This document shows positions 1 to 9,905 of a stretch of DNA of 20,391 nucleotides, piece after piece. The translations under genes and the position numbers were made by a program. Source of the stretch: Zygnema cylindricum (Eukaryota; Streptophyta; Zygnematophyceae; Zygnematales; Zygnemataceae). A model generated the notes under the pieces. It saw nothing but the letters and a program-made list of their open reading frames with translations. It was not told the DNA's origin and did no database searches. Numbering within the stretch: the stretch's first letter is position 1; each line of letters begins with the position of its first letter. Location: the NCBI GenBank assembly GCA_037447655.1, contig JBBHKE010000983.1:1-20391 (forward strand). Direction: 5' to 3'.

Positions 1-136
1 GTGCTGTAGGCTTTTTGTTTTTTTTTTGATCGCCAAAATGACACGTCGACAGTATAAATCTATCGCAAAGGGCAATCAGGTTTTGACACGTATGGAAAAC
101 TTCTCATTAAAAACGTAACGTACTGAGTCTATTTAA
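1..136. other. Flank with no recognised feature
   Basis: This stretch lies before the first mobile element. A T-run occurs near 14-28. I see no coding region, RNA gene or element terminus. The last three bases (TAA, 134-136) are the left target-site duplication of the TIR element that follows. Confidence 0.5.
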
Positions 137-478
137 GGGTATGTACCCATGTACTTGTAACTTAGAGAACTTACTTTGTATTTTAGGGCGGATCCGCCGG
201 ACCCGGTTTTCAAGTATCTCTATGTGTAAGGGTGCGTCGCTATGTACTTCAAACTTAGAGAATTTATTTTGTTTTTCAGCGCAGATCTGGCGGATCCGGA
301 TTTCAAGTGTCCCTATGTGTAACAACGAAATAGTTACTTAAGGGTGTGACTATTGTATGCGCTGACAATGCCCGTGACGGCTGTCAACGTCTAAAATCTG
401 TGATGACTCACGTTATATTTTGTAACTGCTTGTGACGTCGCATGAGTTTTCGTGACATTGTAGACGTACCGCCTTCAA

Positions 479-642
479 GCCCGTGCCCTTTCACAGTTGA
501 AGAAGATGCAGTTTGCCTTTGCGTCGCTTGTCCGCTCGACGTGAAATGGCATCGGAATCTGCCCGTGCCGTTTCACGGTTGAAAAAGATGCAATTTGCCT
601 TTGCGTCGCTTGTCCGCTCGACGTGAAATGGCATCGGAATCT
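479..642. repeat. 82-bp tandem duplication inside H2
   Basis: There are two adjacent copies, 479-560 and 561-642. Both start GCCCGTGCC and both contain GCGTCGCTTGTCCGCTCGAC and end in ATCGGAATCT. They differ at only a few positions. The other H copies (around 1270-1340 and 16835-16900) have one copy, so the duplication arose in H2 or its direct parent. Confidence 0.85.
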
Positions 643-677
643 TGAGACCCCTGGCGAAATAAAATCTGTACCAGGCG

Positions 678-775
678 CAAACGGACAAAACCAAACAAAT
701 TGTGTACTTTGCCTCGTCGTACTTGAAAGCAAACGGACAAAACATAACGAATAGTGTACCTTTCGCCGTCGCTTG
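678..775. repeat. Degenerate ~52-bp direct repeat shared by the H family
   Basis: The phrase CAAACGGACAAAAC followed by AACAAATTGTGTAC or ATAACGAATAGTGTAC occurs twice, starting at 678 and 730. A similar doubled block is visible in H4 near 16934-17020. The repeat is therefore ancestral to the family, unlike the 82-bp duplication next to it. Confidence 0.55.
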
Positions 776-1735
776 AATTCGTTTGAAATTTTTGTAAAAA
801 TATTTACACATGCGAATATGTGTTTCTATTTGTTTTTCAAAAATATTTTGTTTTAAAACACACCGTCCCTGTGTTTTAAATAAAAGTTTGAAAATGACGT
901 TTTTTGGCGTGGCCGTGGGTCGAAGAATTCAAGACGACAACATGTTGTACATCTTAAATTCGATGATGACGCAAAATGTACTTCTCTTTTTTACTATTTT
1001 TTGTACGGTTAAAACTTACGCAGTACGGCTCTAAGTTTTACAGGAAAACGACAGAAAAAAAAACCCTTACTTGAGCACATAGAGACACACCCTAAGGACG
1101 TAATCGTAACTTACGTTTGTGACGATTGTATACGCCGACAATACCTGTGACGACTGTCAACGTCTACAATCTGTGTTGTCGCAAGTTATTTTTTGGAACT
1201 GCTTGTGACATCGCATGTCTTACCGTGACATTGTAGACGTATCGCCTTCCAGCCTTGAAGTTTCACTGTTGAAGAAGATGCGTTTTGCCTTTGTGTCTTC
1301 TGTCAGGTCGACGTGAAATGGCATCGGAATTTCGAGACCCCCTGCAAAAAAAACAACCCGTACTGGACGAAAACGGACAAAACCAAACAAATTGTGTACT
1401 TTTATTTGTCGTATTGAACCAAACCAAAAACATAGTAAATTGAGACTCTTTCGCGTCCAGAACCAGAGAAAATTTTCTAAATTACAAATTATGGCGAGAT
1501 GTTCCTATTTATTTATAAAATCCTGGTTTAAAACACACCGCCGATGTTTTTAAAAGATGGGTTGAAGATCACGTTTTTTTCGTATGGGTTGAAAACACAG
1601 ACGACAATCTACATCCGGTTCAGGATGACGAGTTGACTTCAAAGTCCAATCCTTTGTCGGTTGGAATTGGCTTAGCGATTTTACAGGACGAGAGAAAAAA
1701 ACCCTTACTTATGCACATGGGGATATACCTTAATT

Positions 1736-2457
1736 GTATTACACGACATAAAAAAGTAGAGTTTAGTGCAGTCTACCCTGAATGGGTATTATGGTAAATC
1801 GGTATTATGGTAAAATACAGTACTGTCCTTACCTGTAGCGTGTAGAAATGTACAAAATACAGCGAGGAATTTATTTTTGGTGACGTGAACGCCTTCAAAC
1901 CGCTTACCAAATTAACATTAAGAAAAAAGATGTTGTCCATAGCCATTTCCATCCATGGATTTACCCTCGAAAACACCACAGACTACCCCAAAAACATCCT
2001 ACTTTGAATCCACTCCGAATTCTACAAAATCAACAAAACAATCTAAAACTACATAGACAAATAGTTCCCAGGTCACTAAGTATCCCCAAATTTTCATATA
2101 TAAATACCAAACAATTATCACATCAGAAGTCAAAGTTGTAGAAAAATTGTTTGTCAACTTAAATTGACCGCAATAACCCAAATGAAAAGAAATCCGTATT
2201 ACCCTAGGTCACAATTTGATAATAATAAACCATATACCAAAGATAAAGCATGCGAAATTTCACAAGGTTCTACTAGAAGATCATAATGATCTACCAATTT
2301 GAAAACTCCCAAAAAGTGCTTTGCAGTTTTCCATACAAGGAAATTCTCACTCCAAAATGTTCTAAGTCTTATATATACAAGTGAACCTGCAGCTGATCCA
2401 CACCGTTGGACGACTGGTACACTAAACCTTATCGAAACAAAAACCCGCCGTCAACCG
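1736..2457. other. AT-rich spacer between H1 and copia A
   Basis: This is about 720 bp of AT-rich sequence with no gene that I recognise. A 17-bp direct repeat (GGTATTATGGTAAA-type) occurs at about 1784-1816. Related motifs appear inverted near 2166-2203 (CCGCAATAACCC and CCGTATTACCC), so a small decayed inverted-repeat element is possible. The last five bases (AACCG, 2453-2457) are the left target-site duplication of copia A. Confidence 0.4.
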
Positions 2458-3524
2458 TGAAACTCTGAGACCTCCATAAGTCCTCAGAGTGGACAGCTTC
2501 CAAGAAGTCTCTAAGATAACCCTGACCCCTTTGTATTTCAGCAAGAATAACTGCCACCCTGGCAAACAAAAACTATAACCACCTTCACCATTTTTGAAGG
2601 CAAGACTCCCCTGAGTCGATAGCAAAAAGAATCTTTGAATTTGCTCACTTGAGCAGTAAGTTATGGAGTGTCAAAGTTGACCTTTTGTATAGAAGCTCTC
2701 TGGGAGAGAGGGTCCTATCTACCAATTTTTCTAAGTCCTATCTCTCTCACATACTCTATCTACTAACATACGGAGCCAATCATATTAAACTTCCGTACAC
2801 AAAAGTACAGCTGCCGGTGTAGTTTCTGTACGGATATTTGTACGACATGGCCTAAAATTCGACATATGTCATATCCGGATTTGGTCTTGTAATTCGCGGA
2901 GATGCCGCGATCCAGCGCAATTTCGCCACGTGTTGTTTGTTGTAGGGATGACCACAAACCGCCGAGATTCTCTTCCGCGATCTCAGCTTTCTTCGCGGCC
3001 GTCCGTTTTAATGCAGATTTCATCGGAGCCGTCATAAAAACTTGCGCTGTATTTGTTTCGTTTAAAGAAACAAATGCGCGGTACTTGTTTCTTATCCGTA
3101 CCGTAATCCGTACTTCTACGTAACTGACTCTATGTATTCCATAAGCAGTTTCCGTTAAATGAAATATCCCGCGTGGTAATGTTTAAACAAAAACGAAACC
3201 CTATAGCATGTATAACTCTAGACCTAACGGATAAGGTTACCGTCTACCGGTTGCCCGACGTCCGGCACGTACCAGGATCAAATCCTAGTTGCATCACTAA
3301 TATTTTTACTAAATAAAAATACCATTAAATAAATCAACTAATCTATTTCCCGTAAACCTCTGGATAGCCTAGGTAGCCATGGCTCTAGCTTCCTCTCCAA
3401 CTTCTCAGTGACTACGACAAGTGTGGGAGTTGGAGAGAGAAGTTAGAGATAGAATGCCTTGGCTTCTTTCTGTATTTCTATTAAGACCTAGAAAATTCTT
3501 AAAAAATGACCATCAATTTTTACA
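2458..3524 (-). repeat. 3' LTR of copia A
   Basis: This LTR is 1067 bp and reads TG...CA on the plus strand (TGAAACTCTGAGACC to TTTTTACA). It abuts the polypurine tract at 3525. It aligns along its whole length with 8082-9152. A 23-bp near-palindrome, TTTGTTTC..GAAACAAA, lies at 3052-3074. CACGTG (2927-2932) sits in the part that corresponds to U3. Confidence 0.93.
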
Positions 3525-3540
3525 CTCCCCTTTTTTTCTA
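3525..3540 (-). promoter_or_regulatory. Polypurine tract of copia A
   Basis: On the minus strand this reads AAAAAAAGGGGAG directly before the 3' LTR. It would prime plus-strand DNA synthesis. The polyprotein stop codon (TAG at 3538-3540) directly abuts the A-run, so the coding region ends only 13 nt before the LTR. Confidence 0.85.
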
Positions 3541-4035
3541 GTTAATCTTTAATTTTAGACCACACTTCTCCCTACAAAAAATTAGCTTAGGGGAAGGCAC
3601 AGGTTTGGTCATCATATCTGCTACCATCTCGCTATCTAGTCGGTACTTTAAACTGATTATTTTATTTTCTACTTTCTCTCTAACAAAGCTGAGTCTAATG
3701 TCCATGTGTTTGGCTTTAAAATGATGTTTAGGATTAACAGGAATAGCGATTGCTGCCTGATTATCACAAAAAAAAATCTGCACACTACTCTTAAGGTGAC
3801 CAAGCTCACCAAACAAAGACTTGACCCACATAAATTCTTTTACAGCAGATCAAGAGGCCATATACTCAGCCTCCATGGTAGAATGAGCAATAACCTTTTG
3901 TTGTTTGCTATTCCAACACCAAGCCCCATCACCCACATATAATACATATCCAGAAGTACATCTCCTCATCAGAGCATCACCATAATTGGCATCACTCCAA
4001 GTAGCGATGTCAATATTCTCCCCACCCAAATGCAA
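3538..4035 (-). pseudogene. pol: Copia A RNase H remnant
   Basis: This is the C-terminal RNase H domain of the polyprotein in two open pieces, 4035-3850 and 3831-3538, separated by an in-frame TGA that replaces a Cys codon present in B. A TAG replaces Trp just upstream, at the 4036 boundary. Visible motifs are WSDANYGD (first catalytic Asp), EAEYMA (catalytic Glu), DNQAA (second Asp), KAKHMDIR and the typical copia terminal DMMTKPVPSPK. All catalytic residues survive, but the frame does not. Confidence 0.9.
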
Positions 4036-5499
4036 CTATAGATCCCTAGTTCTTATCAAGTATCTAAAGACTCTCTTAGTTGCCTCCAAATCCCTCTTAG
4101 TGGGAGCATTTAGACTTCTACTCAGCACTCCTACAGCTGCAGCTAAATCCGGCCGGGTACAATTCATAAAATAGATTAGACTTCCCACTACTTGCATGTA
4201 AGGAATAGTCTGCATGAACTTCTGTTCATCAGGAGATAATTCCTCGTCTAAGACTATGACTCCTTCTTCCTCACTCCCCTCACTTCCCTTCTTCAATTCC
4301 ATTGGAGTTGTACAACTATTAGCTTTATCAATCTGAATTTTTTCAAGCATGTTCCCTATTGCTTCTTTTTGAGTCAATCTTATAATCTTCCTTTTTCGCT
4401 CTCTTTCTACTTGGATTTCCAAAATACATTTTGCTTCCCCTATGTCATTCATTTCAAATCTCCCCTTAAGATCGGTTTTCAGTTTATTAAATCTTTTCCA
4501 TTCAATTACTTAAAACAAGCAAATCATCAACATAAATTGCAATAAATTTAACACCTTCCTCATATTCGAAAACATAGATTGAGTCATTTGTGTTGATCCG
4601 GATATATCCCAGACCGGTAAGAAACTCTTCAAGCTTCTTATTCCACTGTCGAGGCGCCTGTTTCAAACCATAAAGAGATTTAATCAGCCGGCATACCTTA
4701 CTCTCCTCTCCTTCATTTACAAATCCTTAGGGTTGTCGCATGAAGATCTCCTCTTCCAATTCTCCATGCGAAAAGGTTGTCTTGATGTCCATTTGGTGCA
4801 CCTCCATGTCTTCTGCTGCTGCCAGACTAAGAAGTATGCGGACGGAGGGAAATATGACGACTGGAGCAAAGGTTTCCTCGTAGTCGATACCCTTCTTTTG
4901 TGTAAATCCTTTTGCCACTAATCGGGTTTTGTAACGCTCAATTGTGTTATCTGGGTTCAGTTTTAATTTGAAATCCCACTTACAACCGATTGGTTTTTGG
5001 TTAGGTGGACAATCCACCAGCTCCAAAGTATCGGTTGCAATAATTGAGGCCATCTCCAGACGACCGGGGCAAAGGTTTCCTCGTAGTCGATACCCTCCTT
5101 TTGTGTAAATCCTTTTGCCACTAATCAGGTCTTGTAACGCTCAATTGTGTTATCTGGGTTCAGTTTTAATTTGAAATCCCAGTAACAACCGATTGGTTTT
5201 CGGTTAGGTGGACAATCCACCGGCTCCAAAGTATCAGTTGCCATAATTGAGGCCATCTCCTCATTCATGGCTGTCTTCCACCAGTTCCCTTCTGGACAAG
5301 TCATGGCCTCTCCATAAGTCTCAGGTTTGTCTTGATGAGATAGCTTTGTTACTTTGTTATTAACCTGTTTTTCTTGCAATCTTTTGCTACTTCTCCTTCC
5401 CCCCTCAAAATCTATGGCCGGAATAGATGGTTCTCGTTGATTCTTTCGAACAATCGCGGATTCTCCCCTATCCCTTGAATCCGAATCAATTTCAATCAC
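4036..5499 (-). pseudogene. pol: Copia A reverse transcriptase remnant, with internal duplication
   Basis: The RT domain is broken into pieces: 5499-5125, 5053-4727, an interrupted stretch 4726-4453 and 4452-4036. The first piece has the copia motif WKTAMNEEMASI and the PIGC.WDFKLKLNPDNTIERYK block. The second piece repeats that block because 203 bp are duplicated, and it continues with QMDIKTTFSHGEL, which contains the first catalytic Asp. YVDD is encoded at 4523-4534 in the interrupted stretch and is followed within a few codons by stops. The last piece holds the RT C-terminus (TRPDLAAAVGVLSR). A one-base insertion near 5510 separates RT from the upstream integrase frame. Confidence 0.9.
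4856..5261. repeat. 203-bp tandem duplication inside copia A pol
   Basis: The unit 4856-5058 is repeated at 5059-5261. Both copies carry GCAAAGGTTTCCTCGTAGTC (4866 and 5069) and GAGGCCATCTCC (5046 and 5249), each pair exactly 203 bp apart. The copies differ at scattered positions, so the event is not recent. 203 is not a multiple of three, so it shifts the frame. Element B has a single copy in the matching region (about 12277-12475). Confidence 0.93.
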
Positions 5500-5533
5500 G
5501 TCTTCCGTTTTCGGGTAGAGTTGTCAATGGAGT

Positions 5534-6557
5534 TTACGCAACCAAGTCCTTTTCGGTCTGATTTGTACATGCAAGAATGTTATCTTCTCTAAAACATGGA
5601 TAGTTAGGAAGCTCAGAGTCATCTGAATTTTCTGACTCAAATCTGGTTTTTACTAACTTTGTATACTTCAAGGGATCCACAAACTTTCTCTCATCCATAA
5701 CTACTAGATGCTTTACTAAGATTATTTCTTCCCTTTTTAGATCATTAACTCTATATCCTTTACATTCCTCATCATATCCTAAAAAGTATCCCGGTTTTCG
5801 TTTGGGATCTAACTTCCAACTAGACCGATCTGTATCTAGACTGAGTACTTGACTACCGAAAACCTTTAAGTGAGATATGTCTGGTTTCCGGCCTGTCCAT
5901 CTCTCATAAGGCGTTTGATCTTCAATAGATGAAGGAAGAACTCTATTTTTGAGGTAATTAGCAAAGTTGTTTGCTTCTTCCCAAAACCTTTTCCCTATCT
6001 TCTTATCTGACAACATACATCTACCACTATCACTTAGTGTTCTATTTAACCTTTCAGCTACCCCATTCTGTTCCGGGTTTTCTGGAACTGTCTTTTAGTG
6101 TTGGACTCCATCTTCCTTCATAAAATCCTCAAACTGGTTAGAAGTATACTCGCCACAAATGTCACTCCTTATTCTCTTTATTGGAATTTCATGGAGTTTT
6201 TCGCTCCATGATTTATATTGTGTAAAACAATTCTGAGCTTTTGACTTGTTTTTCAAAAAATACACCCTGGAATACTGAGACCAATCATCAGTGATACATT
6301 TCATAAATCTCTTCCCCCCCCGGTGAGGGCACTTTAGCCGGTCCCCAAATATTTGTGTGTAGTAAATCTTTAATTATTTCTCCCTTATAGGTGGCTGGTT
6401 TGAGAAAGTGTAATCTATGTGCTTTACCTTGAGCACATCCACTACAATCACTTATATTATCACTCGCACTGAACTGAATCCCTTCCACCACTCTCATCTT
6501 TTTCATCTCTCTTAACTTATCTAGATTCACATGCCCAAGCCTCTTATGCCACATCAT
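5534..6557 (-). pseudogene. pol: Copia A integrase remnant
   Basis: This integrase is in three open pieces: 6557-6288, 6304-6095 and 6016-5534. The first piece has the HHCC zinc module (WHKRLGH, then CSGCAQGK). An eight-C homopolymer at 6314-6321, seven in B, shifts the frame after it. The second piece holds SDICGEYTSNQFE, with the second catalytic Asp. An in-frame TAA at 6095-6097 replaces Gln. Between the pieces NGVAE supplies the catalytic Glu. The third piece covers the integrase C-terminal region, including PYERWTGRKPDISHLKVFGS and WKLDPKRKPGYFLGYDE, both typical of copia. Confidence 0.9.
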
Positions 6558-6607
6558 AATATCATGAACACTAGTATAATAAAGTTTCTTTGATTCATTC
6601 CTTAAAA

Positions 6608-7360
6608 TCAGACTAAAATCCCTTGGCTACCTTTTTCAGCAATGAAATAGACATCCTCCTCAAAACTAGCAGTAAAGACTCCGTCCCTAATGCTTGTAAA
6701 AATACTATTATAATCTAATACAGATGTAGAGATGAGGTTTTTGTTCAGCTCTAGAATAAACAATACATCGGAGAATGTTACTATGGATGTCTTTCCTTCT
6801 TCTAACACTTTCAGATCTATCGATCCTACAAGAGTAGTAGTGATTATCCTCCCATCCCCGTACTCTATCTCTACGGTGGGAATCTTTCTTATCTTAGTGA
6901 ACAGGTGCTTATCCTTACACATGTGCATGGAGGCACCTGAATCTATAATCGTGCCCGCTTCACCTTTAAATCCACTGTAAGCACATTTCTGCCTTCGTGG
7001 AATTTCGACCTCGTTTTTCGCCTCCAACTCCTCATCCAATAGAAGCTCATCGTCTTCGTCCTCGGATTCTGCCTCATGTACCTGTGTGACAAGGGCCTTT
7101 TTCTTTCCTCTCGAGGTTCCACCGGCCTGCCTCTCCTTTAACCGAAGCTTGGTTAGCTTAGTGCACTCTGCCATATAGTGCCCCGGTTTCTTACAAAAAT
7201 GACATAAACGTTTGGGAGTCCTTGGTTTGAACTCGTCGGTCTGATTTATTTGCTCCCTCCCTCTATAGGTTCTCACCAGTTTCCGGGAATCCTTGTTCCT
7301 CCAATCGGCCGCAATTGCTAGGGTTTGCCCACTTTTTCCTCCCCTTCGGATCTCAATCAT
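6608..7360 (-). pseudogene. gag-pol: Copia A gag C-terminus and protease
   Basis: This open segment of 250 codons carries the CCHC zinc knuckle CHFCKKPGHYMAEC, a basic RGKKKALV stretch, an acidic ESEDEDDELLLDEELE stretch and the aspartic protease active site IIDSGASMHMC. It ends with the linker to integrase (LNKNLISTSVLD). It is cut off from upstream gag by a TAG at 7367-7369, where B has CAA, and it ends before integrase at a stop. Confidence 0.9.
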
Positions 7361-7366
7361 ATTCTC

Positions 7367-8000
7367 CTAAACGAGAATCATCCCTACCACTGAGTTCCAT
7401 ATCCACCTTGATTCTGGCAAGTCCTACACACGGTTGACTACGTTCTCGAACTCATCGAGTAACTTCATCAATAAAGAGTTAACCTTTTCTTTTTCACTAA
7501 AATCTTTTCCCGCACTCTCTAGCTCCATGAAGAGTGTAGCAAGCTCATTGCAAAAATCTAACATCTTCCCCCCTTTCTATACATACTCGTTAACTTTCTG
7601 ATCAACCTACTGTTGTTGCTGAATCGTACCACTTTGGTACATCTCTATGAGAGCCATCCAAAGATCGGATGCCCTTTATACTAGCAAATGAGGACATGCA
7701 AGTCCTTTGAGTGAGATGGCGTAGGATGAAGTGCTTTGCCGCCATATTGTTGAAGTCCCAGGTTTCAGTATCATTCTCCTCGTTCCTCGGAATAGGTGAC
7801 ATGAATGCTAAACCAGTTGCTATTGGTGTGGTCGTCTCCTTCTCCTTTCCTTTGTCCACCACCTCTCCTTCCTTTGTTTCCTCCGTTGAAGGTGGATCCT
7901 CTTTCCTGGTGAATCTGCTTCCTCCAAACCCTAGAGGGATTCGAAGACTTGATGGACGCCCCAACCGTCCACTCACTATCCCCCAAAACCTTTTTTGCAT
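7367..8000 (-). pseudogene. gag: Copia A gag N-terminal and central part
   Basis: The open piece 8000-7602 encodes a basic and acidic N-terminal region (KEGEVVDKGKEKE) running to DFNNMAAKHFILRHLTQ. An extra T at 7706-7708, absent in B, then shifts the frame. Downstream, in the original frame, stops lie at 7676-7678 (TAA), 7607-7609 (TAG), 7577-7579 (TAG), 7424-7426 (TAG) and 7367-7369 (TAG). The original start is uncertain: the first ATG candidates near 8040 run into stops, and ATG 8000 is the first in the conserved frame. Confidence 0.85.
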
Positions 8001-8066
8001 AGAGCTCTTATCATCAAACTTTCCCAGTTTATGAAGTTAGTTCCATTAAAGATTGGTACCCTAGAG

Positions 8067-8081
8067 GGTGGGCCCATAACC
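8067..8081 (-). promoter_or_regulatory. Primer-binding site of copia A (half-tRNA iMet type)
   Basis: On the minus strand, immediately after the 5' LTR, the sequence is GGTTATGGGCCCACC. This is the complement of the anticodon stem-loop (GGTGGGCCCATAACC) of initiator tRNA-Met, not of its 3' acceptor end. The same 15-mer is at the same place in element B. Confidence 0.85.
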
Positions 8082-9152
8082 TAAAACTATGAGACCTCCA
8101 TAAGTCCTCAGAATGGACAGTTTCTAAGAAGCCTCTTGGATAACCATGACCCCTTTGTGTTTCAGCAAGAACAAATGCCACCTTGGCAGACAATAACTCT
8201 AACCACTTTGACCCCTGTAAAAACAAGACTCCCTTGAGTTGATAGCAAAAATAATCTCTGAATTTGCTCCCTTGAGTAGTAAGTTAGGGAGTGTCAAAGT
8301 TGACCTTTTGTATAGAAGCTCTCTGGGAGAGAGGGTCCTTTCTACCAATTTTTCTAAGTCCTATCTCTCTCACAGACTCTATCTACTGAGGTACGGAGCC
8401 AATCATATTACACTTCCGTACACAAAAGTACAGTTGCCGGTGTACATTCTGTACGGATATTTGTAGGACATGGCTTTAAAGTCGACACATGTCATATCTA
8501 GATTTGGTCCCGTAATTTCTGGAGATGCCGCGATCCAACGCAATTTTGCCACGTATCATCTGATGTGGCGATGACCAAAAACCGTCGAGATTCTCTTCTG
8601 CGATCTCGGCTTTTTTCGAGGCCGTCCGTTTGAATGCATGTTTAAATCGGAGCCGTCATAAATACTTGCGTTGTATTTGTTTCGTTTAAAGAAACAAATG
8701 CGCGGTAACTGTTTCTTATCCGTACCGTAATCCGTACTTCTACATAACTGACTCTATATATTTCGTAAGCAATTTCCGTTTAATGAAATATCCTACGTGG
8801 TAATGTTTAAATAAAAATCAAACCCTATAGCATGTATCATTAGCTCTAGACCTAACAGATAAGGTTACCGTCTACCGGCTGCTCGACGTTTGGCAGGTAC
8901 CAGGATCAAATCCTAGTTGCATCACTAATCCTTTTACTAAATAAAACTACCATTCAATAAATCAACTAATCTATTTCCCATAAACCTCTAGATAGCCTAG
9001 GCAACCATGGCTCTAGCTTCCTCTCCAACTTCTCAGTGACTGCGACAAGTGTGGGAGTGGGAGAGAGAAGTTAGAGATAGATTGCCTCGGCTTCTTTCTA
9101 TACTTCTATTTAGACCTAAAAAACACTTAAAAAAGGACCATCAATTTCTACA
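8082..9152 (-). repeat. 5' LTR of copia A
   Basis: This LTR is 1071 bp and ends in TTTCTACA at 9152. Its other terminus reads TAAAAC where the 3' LTR reads TGAAAC, so the conserved TG has mutated. A TATA-like box (minus strand TATACAAAAG, near 8308) is weaker than that of B. The U3 region shares the TTTGTTTC..GAAACAAA near-palindrome (about 8676-8699) and the GCGCGGTA repeats seen in the other LTRs. Confidence 0.92.
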
Positions 9153-9634
9153 AACCGTACACAAATATTCACAACAAACGTAGAACTAACAACAGCTAAA
9201 TTGAAATATTACGCAGTCAAAGGTCGGCCGGTGAAATGACGACGCATTCAATATTCCTCTTCCAAAAATGACGGCGGCCTCCGTCTGCCGCCCGGGCATT
9301 CTTTCATCACCGAAGGTGAACCACCACGTATATACCTGGTCCCCAAACAAAACTGTACTTTTCATCATCCGGAACACACAATCTTAACTTTTTCACGGAC
9401 CGACACGTGTGCCTGGAGTGTACCCAACCCGTGCACTCCCTTTGGACTTACATACCACACTAAAAACCTTTCTACGATAAATCAGCCTGCACACAAAAAC
9501 GATTATTCTTGAATCTCTTTTTTCACACACGGGATATAGAGAGGACTAAAGGTTTCCAATACAACACAAAAGACTATTGTAGTACTATCAACTTTATTTT
9601 TTGTTATAGGCCAGACAAAAACCGACAACACTGA
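9153..9634. other. Spacer between copia A and H3, nothing recognised
   Basis: It begins with the right target-site duplication of copia A (AACCG) and ends with the left duplication of H3 (TGA, 9632-9634). The middle is less AT-rich than the flanks. A 63-codon minus-strand open frame (9186-9377) has no motif I know, and I do not call it a gene. Confidence 0.4.
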
Positions 9635-9905
9635 GGGTACTGCCCCATGTACTTGTAACTTAGCGAAGTTACGTTGATTTTTCGCGCTGATCCGACAGAC
9701 TCGGTTTTCAAGTGTTTCTATGTGTTGCCTCAAAAATGTTACTTAACTTTGTGACGATTGTAATCGTCGACAATGCCCGTAGCAGTTGTCAACATGTAAA
9801 ATCTGTTTTGTCGCACCGTATTTTTCGAAGAAAAAATTGGAGCCTCGCAAGACACATTGTAATTGTTGAACCGTGACATCGTAGACTTTCAGCCTTGCAG
9901 CCGTT

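Larger units (their letters stand above)
230..1092. mobile_element. TIR DNA element H2, nested inside H1
   Basis: This second member of the H family is 863 bp long and sits inside H1. Its left end reads GGGTGCGTCGCTATGT. The reverse complement of its right end reads GGGTGTGTCTCTATGT. These match each other better than either matches the outer 137 end. TAA flanks both ends (227-229 and 1093-1095). What first looks like a 93-bp tandem duplication at 137-322 is therefore the left ends of two elements, one inserted in the other. H2 is longer than its relatives mainly because of an 82-bp internal duplication. It has the same orientation as H1 and no coding capacity that I can support. Confidence 0.8.
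137..1732. mobile_element. TIR DNA element H1 (PIF/Harbinger-like MITE), interrupted by H2
   Basis: This is a non-autonomous DNA element in two pieces, 137-229 and 1096-1732, about 730 bp without its insert. The left end reads GGGTATGTACCCATGT. The reverse complement of the right end reads AGGTATATCCCCATGT, a 13/16 match. TAA flanks both ends (134-136 and 1733-1735). The two pieces join in the order seen in the uninterrupted copy H4: the left piece ends CTATGTG, and the right piece resumes with the GTAACTTACG and GTATACG blocks. I see no transposase. A 3-bp TAA duplication fits the TWA rule of PIF/Harbinger, but the superfamily is an inference because no protein is present. Confidence 0.8.
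2458..9152 (-). mobile_element. Ty1/copia LTR retrotransposon A (complete structure, coding-dead)
   Basis: This 6695-bp element is transcribed on the minus strand, with its 5' LTR at 8082-9152 and 3' LTR at 2458-3524. A 5-bp duplication, AACCG, flanks it (2453-2457 and 9153-9157). Internally, in transcription order, it has a primer-binding site, gag, protease, integrase, RT, RNase H and a polypurine tract. Integrase before RT is the copia order. The frame is broken by numerous stops and frameshifts and by a 203-bp duplication in pol. The two LTRs differ at many positions, more than those of element B, so this is the older insertion. It is the same family as B by LTR, primer site and protein sequence. 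Confidence 0.95.

Noticed and set aside
137-322. Two tandem 93-bp repeats
   Set aside because: The TAA at each joint, and the better TIR match of 230 with 1092 and of 137 with 1732, show two nested elements rather than a tandem duplication.
475-811. Minus-strand open frames of 85 and 106 codons containing a repeated MPFHVERTSDAKANCIFF phrase
   Set aside because: The repeat comes from the 82-bp DNA duplication in H2. The frame is not kept in the other H copies, so it is not a gene.
9186-9377. Minus-strand open frame of 63 codons between the copia elements
   Set aside because: Short, no recognised domain, and no flanking exon that I can support.
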